Source: Blastocystis hominis
Taxonomy: Eukaryota > Sar > Bigyra > Opalinata > Blastocystidae
Direction: 5' to 3'
Assembly: GCF_000151665.1 (NCBI RefSeq)
Contig: NW_013171815.1
Location: 1,191,153 to 1,255,152, forward strand
DNA length: 64,000 nucleotides
The position numbers and the translations under genes were made by a program. The notes beneath the pieces were generated by a model. It did not search any database. It saw only the letters and a program-made list of their open reading frames with translations, and was not told the origin of the DNA. Of the stretch, positions 1 through 9,448 are shown one piece after another; within the stretch, counting starts at the first letter, position 1, and every line of letters begins with the position of its first letter.

Positions 1-237
1 TCCCCTACGAGAAGCACATGATGGATATCCTGAAGGTATTGGGTGAGGCTATGTACTAATTTTCGTAGGCTGGAGGCAACAACACTGAGAAGAAGATGTA
101 CAAGTTCGCCAAGAAGCGAGTAGGTTCAAACCGTTCTGAATGACCCCTAGCTTCACTCTCACAAGAGAGCTCTTGCTAAGAGAGATGCTATCAAGGAACT
201 CTATGCCAAGATGCGTCGTGCTCATCATCACCACTAA
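1..237 (+). CDS. RPL36: 60S ribosomal protein L36e (3' part)
   Basis: This is a component of the large cytosolic ribosomal subunit; the 5' part lies outside the window. Exons are 1-35, 69-119 and 151-237. The joined product reads PYEKHMMDILK, then AGGNNTEKKMYKFAKKR, then a basic C-terminus ending in four histidines. It matches the L36e core (PYE..., KFxKKR) and the family's Arg/Lys/Ala tail. Both introns are 31-33 bases, GT-AG, with CTAAT- or CTGAAT-type branch regions. An encoded TAA lies at 235-237, and TGTTTGTT follows at 276. Homology is from memory but the motif match is clear. Confidence 0.9.
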
Positions 238-275
238 GTGTATTGAAGACTCACTTCGGGTGTGTATTGTCCGTG

Positions 276-293
276 TGTTTGTTCGATCAAACA
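276..293. terminator. Shared 3'-end element of convergent RPL36/RPL13
   Basis: TGTTTGTT (276-283) is the Blastocystis element found just downstream of poly(A) sites, here serving RPL36. It is directly followed by CGATCAAACA, so the minus strand reads TGTTTGATCG for the convergent RPL13 gene. One imperfect palindrome therefore seems to serve both genes. Confidence 0.7.
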
Positions 294-351
294 ATCGCAA
301 TGTCCTTGACTCTCCTCACAACTTCTTCCTTCATCCTTTTTCTTTCTCCCC

Positions 352-1002
352 TTAGTTCTCCTTCTCGGCGGCCTTCGCAGCACGCTTGGCACGCTTACCG
401 AAGTTGTGGGCATCGCACAGAGCCTGTCTCAGTCCCATGAACGCAGACCGCTTCTTCAGCTCGGGAGTCACTTCCATGAACTCCACCTTCGGGGCGACCT
501 TCTCAATCGGCAGGATGGTGCCATTCAGCTGGGTGGCAGCAGCCATCTCCTCAGCAGTGGCCACTCCCTTCTCTCCCTTCACTCCGCGAGGGAACAGGAT
601 CAGCTTGCTCTTGTACGCGTTCAGACGCTCCACGTTCGCCTGCAGAGACTCCACGCAGCGGTTCACACGACGATGATCCACAGCAATACCAATCGTCAGA
701 GCCTCACGGGGGTTGATTCCGGCCTCCTATTCCATTACACACCAAACCAAATCAAAGCACACCTTCAACTCCTGCAGAGTGAAACCACGGCCCAGTCTGG
801 TTTTCATGTTGTACTTCTGCGTAGAGCAGCGGACAACAGGGCGGAGCAGTCCGGCAGCAGGGCGAGGAGCGATCGCGGCAGCCTTTTCCTTACGGAGCAG
901 TCTGCGGCGTCTCTTCTGTCCAGCCTGATCGAACCAGGTCTTCACACGGCGATCCCAGTCCTTCTTAAAGTGAGCATTAGGTAAAACGTTGTTGTGCTTC
1001 AT
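352..1002 (-). CDS. RPL13: 60S ribosomal protein L13e
   Basis: This is a large-subunit ribosomal protein of 204 residues. Exons are 763-1002 and 352-726, separated by a 36-base GT-AG intron. The N-terminus has [18 protein letters not shown] and the L13e signatures IAPRPA, RPVVRC and [10 protein letters not shown]. The second exon opens [20 protein letters not shown] and continues with [20 protein letters not shown], all in the family order and length. The start is the ATG at 1000-1002. It is convergent with RPL36 and shares the palindromic 3' element at 276-293. Confidence 0.95.
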
Positions 1003-1369
1003 TTCACTACAAAATGTGAGATAAGGAAGACCCCAGCAAATCCCTTACGAACGAAACTTGTTCCAAGGACAATTTCTGCTTTACTCCAACCAGACATCAC
1101 TATGGGACAGAACGATCCAAAACTGACCATAATTCTTTTTTCGTCTAGAAAGGGTTCTGCACAATGCTAGATATAGAAACGTCAATAGCAAGCGAAAATC
1201 TATAAAATGGACATGGGACTATGTGGAATGAGAATGCACTTCAGCAGTGAAAAGGAAGCAACAGCCACCCTGCAAATCGTGTGTGTAACAAAATTCAAAA
1301 TGAAAGATCAATTGTACAAGGAATTCTGTCAAAGAACGCGTTGGCAGAGATTCCATCACCCCCGATTAC
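1003..1369. other. Intergenic, RPL13 5' side to SEC61G 3' side
   Basis: No coding sequence is supported here. The stretch should hold the RPL13 promoter and the SEC61G 3' end. I see no clear TGTTTGTT for SEC61G; the nearest similar sequence is AACAAAAT on the plus strand near 1287. Confidence 0.4.
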
Positions 1370-1607
1370 TTAAGCACCAATGAGAATGTTGTTGATAGGA
1401 ATGTGAATGAGCTTGACAAAATAACCGACAAGTCCCATAACGACGAAACCAACAGCAGAGGCAGTCGCAGTCTGAGTGAATTCTACAAATCATAGAGTTC
1501 AACAACCTCTCACCCTTGCGATCAGGTTTAGTGCAACGGTTCAACAGGAATTTGCTGTCTCTCACGAAGTCCTTCACGGGCTGAATAATATCGGTCTCCA
1601 AAGTCAT
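1370..1607 (-). CDS. SEC61G: Protein transport protein SEC61 gamma subunit
   Basis: This is the small single-span subunit of the Sec61 translocon in the ER membrane. Exons are 1514-1607 and 1370-1482, with a 31-base intron splitting the Glu codon of DRKEF. The product has 68 residues, the usual family length. It contains [24 protein letters not shown], then the membrane helix with [20 protein letters not shown] and a C-terminal NNILIGA. These are the textbook Sec61-gamma/SecE signatures. The stop is TAA at 1370-1372. Confidence 0.95.
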
Positions 1608-1690
1608 AATTCACTTGTTTTTTATAAATGGAACAGCATGAACCTAATTAATAGAGGGCCATAAAATGACCAATGCTCGAATTTCGATTC

Positions 1691-1698
1691 AACAAACA
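1691..1698 (-). terminator. TGTTTGTT 3'-end element (GNAT gene)
   Basis: An exact TGTTTGTT on the minus strand lies 5 bases beyond the stop codon of the acetyltransferase gene. Confidence 0.7.
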
Positions 1699-1703
1699 AC
1701 AAT

Positions 1704-2284
1704 TCAGTGCTTGGTCAATCGCATACGGTAAAGGTGCCCATGAGAATCGTCATTGATTTCCTCATACGTTACGAATCCAGCTCGATCATAGATAGTTTTT
1801 CCATCCACAGTGGCTAATAACACCAATTCCTGCAATGTTAGGATGCGGAAACAACAATACCTTCTCAGGATAATGTTCTTTGTAATAGGCGACGAGTTTA
1901 TCCACCAGAGTTGTTCCAATTCTTTTGTGCTATCCAGAAATAGAACGTAGGAATTCTACCTGGTAGTTTGGTGATACAAAAAGCTTGATCAACTCAGTGT
2001 CCGTCACACCTCCTACACCAACGATCCTTTTCATAAGCAAGTGAAAATAGATCTACTCATCTTCAACCGTGGCACACAAGAAATAGTATTTCTCAAGATA
2101 TGGGACCAACTCACTGGGTTTATTGCATTCTTCAATTCTATTAAGAACAATCTAGAATTGAACAATAGCATATCATTATTACATCTGAGTAGTTTTTAGA
2201 ATTCGTTATTCGCAACGCTTCACAGATCATTTTGGATATGTCTTCTGCATCATCCGGAGTGGCTTGACGGTAGAGAATATTCAT
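1704..2284 (-). CDS. GNAT-family N-acetyltransferase
   Basis: This is a predicted acetyl-CoA-dependent N-acetyltransferase of 152 residues; the substrate is unknown. Exons are 2183-2284, 2057-2151, 1960-2026, 1861-1929 and 1704-1829, with four introns of 30-31 bases. The N-terminus YRQATPDDAEDISKMI is a typical GNAT strand-1/helix-1. The acetyl-CoA pyrophosphate loop reads HKRIGTTLVDKLVAYY (Q/RxxGxG/A type), and the C-terminal segment YDRAGFVTYEE is the usual GNAT strand-5 region. The start ATG at 2282-2284 was chosen because it gives the normal GNAT N-terminus. Confidence 0.8.
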
Positions 2285-2883
2285 AAATCGGAAACTTGTC
2301 TGTGAATTCCAAACAGAACTGTGTGTAACTTTTATGTTTATCATATTTTAACAACACATTAAACAAGAATAGCATCTCCTCATGAATGTGTAGAATGTGG
2401 TTTGTATTCCTGGTGTATATGTAAGATAATTCACCATATTTGTGAACATTAGGCTTCATTTATGGAAATAAAGAAGCAGAAAGGATGTGAGTGAAAGCAA
2501 TAGTCATCTCATTGAAAGTCGAACTATTTGATGAATATTTTTCTGTTCAACAGATGATCATCCAAGTGCAAAGTCTAATCTACCAATTCAATTCATATCT
2601 ATCTCACATCTTCTACACTTCTGCTTATTAGAATACGTCAAATACATATTCAGCACAAAGTAAACAGAAATTCGTTGTGACTCGTGTATTACGCATCCTA
2701 CGTAAATTTGACACTCTTCTGTACAACTAAAGCGAATAGCCGAGCTTTATACCATTCATTCCCAAAAGAAATTGATGATTCCATTCAGATTCCAGAAATC
2801 GCGGGTATTTCGTTCAGGATCGCATTTTCCCAAATCTATCATCCTCGTTGTAGTTTTCTTAGTTTAGAAGATTATTTGAAACC
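2285..2883. other. Intergenic, divergent promoter region
   Basis: This stretch lies between the minus-strand acetyltransferase and the plus-strand WD40 gene. Short open frames occur, but none has recognisable coding character. It presumably holds both promoters. Confidence 0.4.
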
Positions 2884-5800
2884 ATGGATGCTAAAACTCA
2901 AGCAGGAGCAAAAGGAGGTGCAAAGACGCCTGTAGGTTGTGTGTTTGGTTGTTTCGCAACTCCTTCTCACCGCTATTTGTAGGAATCAATTGTTGAAGAA
3001 GCATATAAAGGAATTGTAACGGAGTGCGCTTTTTACGCGACTCTTCCTGAGCATCACGATGTCAGCGTAGTTTCTGGATAGGAATTCATTGACTCCGTAG
3101 AGCGTTGCGGACTATATATCGATTGATATTCATCCTACAAAATCTCTTGTGGTCACTGGCGATGCGCTGGATAACATCGTTGTGTGGGACTACGAAGCGA
3201 GAAAGATTGTGTACAGAACATCGGCAGTGGTAGGAGGCGTTTCAATACTATTTCATTTTCAGCAATTATTCAACGACACAGTGGAGCTGATCAATGAATG
3301 TGTGAAGAACCCTGAAATCCCTCCAGTGAACCGGTATTCGATTCTTTCGGAAAGTGACTCACCCCCAGCACATCCGATGCGTCTGTGACCCCCATGTCGG
3401 GTCTTCGCCACGTGCAATTCTACGACAACGACACGCTTCTCTGGTCGAACAACAGCAGCTACAGCCCCGCATCGTCGCAGTTCGTGATCGCTGTGTTCAG
3501 CCAGGGCTGCGCGATCATCGACTACATCGCCCACACCTCCGTCAGCATCTTCTATTCCACGTTTCCCCTTTCCTCTCCCTCCATCCCAGCCATCTGAGCA
3601 ACCTGCAAGCGAACTGCGTGCTGCCGCTGAACGGCCGCTACCTGCTCATCGGAACGAACGGGAATCTCTGCGTCTTCGACACGATCTCCAACGCCATCCG
3701 CGACTCCGTTCCCTTCCTCAACGTCCAATTCCTCCTCCCCTACAAAGCCCGCGTCGACGGCTGCCTCGTCTCTCTCCTTCTCTTCTCCTCACTCCCAGAA
3801 CTACCAGCGCGCATCGAGCGAGATCCAAGTCGTCGCTCTCAACTCGCAGAACCTGGCTATCTGCTGGACGCTCGCTCTCGACGCCTCCAACGAGTTCGTT
3901 TCTCTCACTCCCGCCTTCGCCTTCGCCAACGGCGGGCTCTGCCAGAACGCCATCCGCAGCGCCGTCTTCGCCTCCGATCTCCGCCGCCTCCTCCTCACCG
4001 ACGGTCTCCAGCTCATTTCTCTCGACGTCGGCGTTTCCCGAGAGGGCGTTTCGCTCCCCGAGCTCACCGCGCTCGGCGTCACCCAGTCGCTCCCCGCCGC
4101 GGCGCTGCGCTCCGTCCCCATCTCGGGAGGCACGGTTCTGGAGGTGGCGGCAACGCTGGTTCCCGCGCTTCCTGCGCACTGCGTGCCGGTCGTGGACGGA
4201 CGAAACTCCCTCGCCGTGGTGGATCTGCGGACGGGCGCGCTGCACAGACTGTCGGAGCCGGCGCTGCTGGGCAGTGCCGTGCAGGCCGCGGAGTTCCGAC
4301 ATGTGGCGGTGCGGGTGTCGGACCATGCGAAGGTGGGAGTGATCGGGGTTTGTGAGGTAGATCGCGGTGGGGTCGCAGGTGGGAGTGTTCGTGTTCTCGG
4401 TGGCCACGCAGCGAACTCCCGCGGTGCTGCGCGTGATGCATCCCGATTTGGATGGAGAGATGGTGCATGTGGTGAAGTACACGGAGGGACAAATTGGTAG
4501 GTGGAGAGGGGATGAGTGAATGAATGAATTGAATGAATGGGTTTTGAATGAATTGAATGAATTGAATGAATTGAATGAATTGAGTGAATTGAATCAAAAA
4601 TCAAATGAATTAAATGAACGGGTTTTGAATTGAATTGAATGAATTGAATGAGTGAATGAACCAGTCAATCAAAAATCAAATGAATTGAATGAATGAATTG
4701 AATGAATTTGATAATCGATGAGTGAATGGGTTTTGAATCAATGAATCAATGAATCAATAAACTCACCATGCAGAGTATCACACGTTCGACGTCGTGGAGG
4801 CTGTCATCGAGGACTCTAACGACACTTCCATGCCCGCAGCGGTGCGTCGCTCTGCGCAAGTCCTGGCCACCAATCTCCCCGTGAGCGAGACGCCCTCGCT
4901 GCTGCTCAACGCGGACAGTTCGTACCTGGCCGTGTACTTCAAGAACGCCAAGACGGCGATGCTCTTCTCCCTGCAGTGCAGCAAAGAGGGCCTCCATCTC
5001 GTCCCCACGCAAACCCTCCAATCGATCGACGGCTTCGCGTGGAGCTACATTCCCGACAAATTCGCGACGATCTCTGCGAGCTTCGTGCACATCCACGTCG
5101 CTCCTCTGCTCTGCCTCGATCCGTAGGACCTCCAGGGAGCCGACCATCCCGTGTGGATCAGCGGCGAGTCCACGCCCAACACGCTCTTCGGCGGCTATCT
5201 TCTGGGCGTCGGGCTGACGCCCACCGAGGCGGAGATGCGCTCCACGCACCTCCATTCCCAGCAGATCCAGTTCTTCGCGTGGGACGTGCTCCCCGCGGAG
5301 GGCAATGCCGAGCAGACCGAGGACGCGTCGGCCGCGACGGAGTGGCGGCGCCACGAGCATCTGAAGAACGCCACGGGGCGGCTGCCGCTGCCGAACAGCG
5401 TGCTGCTGCTGCGCGAGAACGGGCTGCTGCTGCTGAGCTACCACGACAAAACCGCGATGTACGCGCGTTCTCTCTCCCGTTGAGCCGCAGCTATCGCATC
5501 GAGTCCTCCGTGGAGCTGCTCACCATCACCAACCACCCCGTGCAGTCGGCGCTCCCCGCGGTGAACGCGGTCTTCCTCGCCACCCCCGAAGCGCTGCTGC
5601 TGCTGCTGCTGAACGGGCGGTCGGTGACGACCTACACGCTGGGCCACCACACCTCGCTGGCCACGAACCCCGCGCTGCTGGCCACGGTCTACTCCAACCA
5701 GACCGTCCTCACCACCAAGCAGAACGCGCTGCTGCCGCCCGTCCAGCTGCTCCCGGCCTCGCCGCTCTCCCTCCTCGCCATCTTCAAGGGCCATCTCCTC

Positions 5801-6604
5801 CTCGCCACGCCCTCCGCCGAGCTCGTCGCCTTCCCGCTCTCTCACCCCGCGCTGCGCTTCGTCATGCTCATGGCCTCCGACCAGGTCGACACGGCGCTTC
5901 GCTGGTCCCAGCTGCTCCGCCCCGACCAGCACGACGCCGCCGCCTACGTCCTCCAGTCCTGGGGCCACATCGAGAAGTGCCTCGAGCTCTCCGGGCTCTC
6001 GCCCTCTCTGCGTCTCAGCTTCCAGCTGTCCCGCGGGGACGTGTCTTCTATCGTGAAGATCGTGAAGAAGGGCGATCTGAGCGTGCTGGACGAGGCCGAC
6101 AACGTGGACGTCGACTATCGTCTCACGCCCGTGGACCAGCTGCCCGGCGTGCGGCGCGCCGCCATCCTGCTGGCGAAGCGCGGCAAGAAGGAGGAGCTGA
6201 CCAAGCTGTTCAAGCTCTGCCAGAAGAACGATCGAACCAGCGACGCGGAGTTCGTCGCGATGTTCCTCTACAAGGACGACCCCGCCATGCTGCTCCAGGC
6301 GCTCAAGAAGGGAAGCAAGTACCACGGTGGGCGCCCAAAACCGCGGTGATGTGTAGATGCCGCGCTGCTGAGCAAGCTGAACGCGAAGCTGCACAAGGAA
6401 CTGCCCGAGCTGGTGAAGGCGTGGAACCAGCAGCTGAAGAGCGAGGCGAAGACGACGTCGTATCTCACCGGCGTGGAAATGGTGCTCGAGGAGGGCGCCA
6501 AGCGCGTGGCCAAGAAGACGAAGACCGCCGCCAAGACCGCAGGGAAGGGAAAGGCGGCCGGAAAGGGCAAGGAGGAAGGACGGAGACGCAGAAGACGTGG
6601 GTGA
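2884..6604 (+). CDS. WD40/alpha-solenoid coat-like protein (TSET TTRAY / coatomer beta'-like)
   Basis: This is a predicted 1035-residue membrane-traffic coat subunit. Exons are 2884-2931, 2983-3066, 3101-3229, 3263-3333, 3369-3560, 3590-3767, 3799-4347, 4379-4496, 4774-5096, 5127-5458, 5491-6326 and 6357-6604; the frame is intact throughout. Near the N-terminus, SIDIHPTKSLVVTGDALDN and VVWDYE form a WD40 blade, and RHVQFYDNDTLLW resembles the plant TTRAY-type WD40 proteins of the TSET complex. Repeated beta-strand-like segments fill the middle. The C-terminal third is helical (VDTALRWSQLL, YVLQSWGHIEKCLELSG) as in coatomer solenoids, and the tail is Lys/Ala-rich. The family call rests on memory; a plain beta'-COP relative is the alternative. 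Confidence 0.6.
4497..4773 (+). repeat. Unusually long intron with GAATTGAAT/TGAATGAA repeats
   Basis: This 277-base GT-AG intron of the WD40 coat-like gene is about nine times the local norm. It consists almost entirely of degenerate tandem units built on AATGAATTG and TGAATGAA, with interspersed copies of GGGTTTTGAAT and CAATCAAAAATCAAATGAA. Splicing it joins ATT G|AG TAT in frame. Confidence 0.8.
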
Positions 6605-6630
6605 AGGGTTTGCTTGTAATTATGGTGTGT

Positions 6631-6638
6631 TGTTTGTT
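6631..6638 (+). terminator. TGTTTGTT 3'-end element (WD40 coat-like gene)
   Basis: An exact TGTTTGTT 27 bases after the stop codon of the WD40 coat-like gene. Confidence 0.65.
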
Positions 6639-6866
6639 GAAATCATTATCATAATAATAATAGTAATGGAGGAAGACGAGGAGGAGGAGGAGGGAAGTGA
6701 ATGAGATAATAAATTCAAAGAATGGAGATGCGATGGAAGGTTCAAATGATGGATGATTGGGAGAGAGAGGGTGATGGAGGGATACAGTCGAAAGGAAAAC
6801 AGCGGAAAACAAATCAGCTAGACACATCGACGAATAAATAGACAATCAGTCTTATCACAGGTGTGG

Positions 6867-6874
6867 AACAAACA
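6867..6874 (-). terminator. TGTTTGTT 3'-end element (NIF3)
   Basis: An exact TGTTTGTT on the minus strand. The NIF3 frame reaches it without an encoded stop, and the base T at 6879, four bases upstream, would become TAA after polyadenylation. Confidence 0.8.
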
Positions 6875-6878
6875 AAGC

Positions 6879-7774
6879 AGAAAACGGACAACGGATCTCG
6901 ATCGGTTTGCGACACGACAAACGTGAACTCTTCGCCCAATTCACTCTCCAATCGCGCTCGCAGCTCCTTCAAAAAGCCTCGTTCTGTGTTCGAATGATTG
7001 CACACCATCACAGAGCGATCATGCGAGACCGCATCCAGAATCACGTGATGACTCAGCTCTCCGGACACATAAAAATCCGCTTCGATTACCTTCCATTCAT
7101 TTCTTTCATTCAACCTGCTACAGCCAACACACTATCGCCGGATCCGGCGCACACAGCCACTTTGCGAACTGGAGAATCGAGCGGAAGATTGGTCTACATC
7201 CAAATCGAACTGCAGACATACAGCTAACTGCAGATGGGGAATCGCGAAATGGACCTTCATTCGCTCAATCAGTTGCGAGATCGTTGGATAGGGACTAGCC
7301 AGCGTAGCAATTCGACCAATTCCAAATTCAGGATTCTCACGATCTGGGGTGATGGGTGCACTGCTCGCGATTTCTCCCAATCCATCCACAATCCAATCAT
7401 TTACACCTCCCTTTGATGCATCACACGCTGTATGAGGCGAGTAGACAGCAATATCGTTCTTGATGCATCTTTTAAAGGAATCCAAACAAAATATTATCTA
7501 CCCCATGACGATACGAGCGACACGATCATCGGGAGTCAGCTTCTTGATACCGTGGAAGATGATGGGGTGATATGTAATAATTGCACTTGCATTCATCTGA
7601 ACTGCCTCATCCAGTACCTTTTCAATTAATAAAATTATAAATCCTTACAGAATCCACGATATCGTTACACAGCAAGATTTTAGGCTTTCCCTCAACAAGT
7701 TTCTCCTTCAAGGGAGCAACAAGTAATCCAACATTATCCCTAATCGATAACAACTTTGATCCAATCTTCACCAT
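6879..7774 (-). CDS. NIF3L1: NIF3/DUF34 family protein (poly(A)-created stop)
   Basis: This belongs to the conserved NIF3 (YbgI/DUF34) metal-binding family, whose biochemical role is not firmly established. Exons are 7649-7774, 7502-7617, 7222-7468, 7122-7193 and 6879-7089. Motifs in order: DNVGLLV, CNDIVD, ITYHPIIFHG (metal-binding His), VYSPHTACDASKGGVNDWI, VAVCAGSGDSVLAV, GELSHH and CNHSNTERGFLKEL, ending TDRDPLSVF. Homologues end at the equivalent of DPLxV. No stop codon is encoded there: the frame ends GTT TTC T, and T+AA makes the stop. The start at 7772-7774 is the first in-frame ATG; the N-terminus is less sure. Confidence 0.88.
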
Positions 7775-7856
7775 TTTTCCGCATACTTCAGTGGGAAATA
7801 CACTCTCATAGCGGACCAAATCCGATCCAAGCAAGCGCTCATCTCAGCCTTTGTTC

Positions 7857-7864
7857 AACAAACA
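7857..7864 (-). terminator. TGTTTGTT 3'-end element (OTU gene)
   Basis: An exact TGTTTGTT on the minus strand, about 80 bases beyond the TAG of the OTU/SEC-C gene and just upstream of the NIF3 start. Confidence 0.6.
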
Positions 7865-7941
7865 AGATCTATCAAACTCTGAACTTACTTAAATGATACC
7901 GATTTCGATTGATACTATAAGTTACCCCCTATGTTCTCTAT

Positions 7942-9322
7942 CTACCATGCTTTCATCTTCGGATAGCAGCAAAACTTAAAATACGCGCCCGAATGACAAG
8001 GACATTTCTTTGTCAGGAGGGTCAAAAAACTGCGAACCTGCTTTTCCCGCGTAACGAACAGCAGCTGTAATCGCGTATTCAATGGAACCAAATCATCGAA
8101 ACTCAAATCGCCGCACCATTCACCAGGTAAGTGCACATGATGCGCATTGGCTCGCTTCACACGTCGTTCGAATTCCCGAATGATTCGCATGTTTCGCTTC
8201 GCTATTTGCTTCGCTGAGAGCTCGCCCTTCCCCGCGGAACTCTCTGCTTTTTCACTTTCATGCTTTTCTGCCAGTTTCTCTGTTTCTACGGTTTCCCTGG
8301 TTTCCCTTGTTTCCCTTGTTTCCCTGACTTCTGCCTCGTGTTCACCGAACGAAGAAGCCATCTCCGTGAGAACCGATTGGATTCTCCGTTTCCACGATTC
8401 ATCCAGTTTTTGGCGGGAATTAGAAAAAGAGCGAAGCAGGGCGGCGGACGTTTCAAACTGCTTCAATGCATCTTCAATCTTGGACATCTCCGAACTCTGA
8501 GAAGATTCCCGAGGTTCCCGAGGTTTCAAAGATTGCGATTGTCGTGTTTTTGTGGAAGGTTGGATACCCGCGGATTTTGATGGAGAAATAACAGGAACAG
8601 TCGTATGATCGTGGCTTTGATCCGATTTGAATTGTGTTTCAGACTTCGACTTCGATGTCGACTTCGATGTCGACTTCGACAGAGTTGCTTCCTGTTTGGG
8701 TGGGGACGACTCGTCCTTTCGAATCACAATATTCCCCTCCGTGGAATGGTCCGAAAGAGCGATTTGAGAATTCCCGCGCACACTGTTATAGTGACAAGAA
8801 CCAAAATAAGCTAGGCGGATCACGCGATTTTCCTTGGGAAAGTTCTGTAACTCAATGTTGGGACGATGGTCTTGATAAACAACCACGTTACATTTGTAAC
8901 AGTTGGAGATCGCGTTGATCTCAAGATCGCCTCCCCAGATTCCGTTTTTAGACATATGATTCACGTACTATGCTTGACGAGAGAAATTGGAAAATACCTG
9001 ATTGAAATTGCCACTCTCTTCGTCCATGAAAGGGAGGTAATCGCTCTTATGCCGTCGAATATATTCCACTGCCTTCCGACGCACTTCGGCATGACGGTCC
9101 TGGTTTCCAAATAGTTGGTCAGCGCACGATCTACATTTCAGTCCAGTTGCTTTCCTACCTAAATAGACAGTTCCCGTCGGGCGTAATTGACCGAATGCTT
9201 AGACCTTGGCGATTCAGCTCTGAAGCGAGGTTTTTGTTCCTTCCATTGAATGCCTGGGATTCAGCGATCAATCGATCATCCATACTCCGTATGAAGGTTT
9301 TGAAGAATGCTGTGAACTCCAT
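7942..9322 (-). CDS. OTU-domain deubiquitinase with C-terminal SEC-C zinc motif
   Basis: This is a predicted cysteine deubiquitinase of 440 residues. Exons are 9159-9322, 8998-9130 and 7942-8967. The catalytic Cys box reads ITPDGNCLFRSCADQL, followed by YVNHMSKNGIWGGDLEINAIS and the catalytic His region GSCHYNSVR, as in OTUD3 relatives. A long low-complexity linker follows, with STSKSTSKSKSE and a run of ETR repeats (about 8285-8335). The C-terminus CPCHSGAYFKFCCYPK is a SEC-C zinc motif. OTU plus SEC-C is a combination I also recall from plant OTU proteins. The intron after CLFR splits the Arg codon. Confidence 0.9.
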
Positions 9323-9437
9323 TTGTTGGTAGTATTGAATTTGTCTTGTGGAAGCTGTTTTCGTTTATTAAATTTGCGAAACTTCTTTGCTCCCATTCTC
9401 GAATCTCTCCCCACTCCGACCGATCCTCTCTTGTTTC

Positions 9438-9445
9438 AACAAACA
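9438..9445 (-). terminator. TGTTTGTT 3'-end element (AP-3 delta)
   Basis: An exact TGTTTGTT on the minus strand, three bases past the TAG of AP-3 delta. With the usual four-base spacing, cleavage would fall inside that stop codon (TA|G), and the poly(A) tail would convert it to TAA. Confidence 0.7.
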
Positions 9446-9448
9446 ATA

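Noticed and set aside
3718-6394. Several long minus-strand frames (3718-4482, 4746-5444, 5438-6394)
   Set aside because: They are antisense shadows of the GC-rich WD40 coat-like exons; compositions are Arg/Gly/Glu-rich and no homologue is seen.
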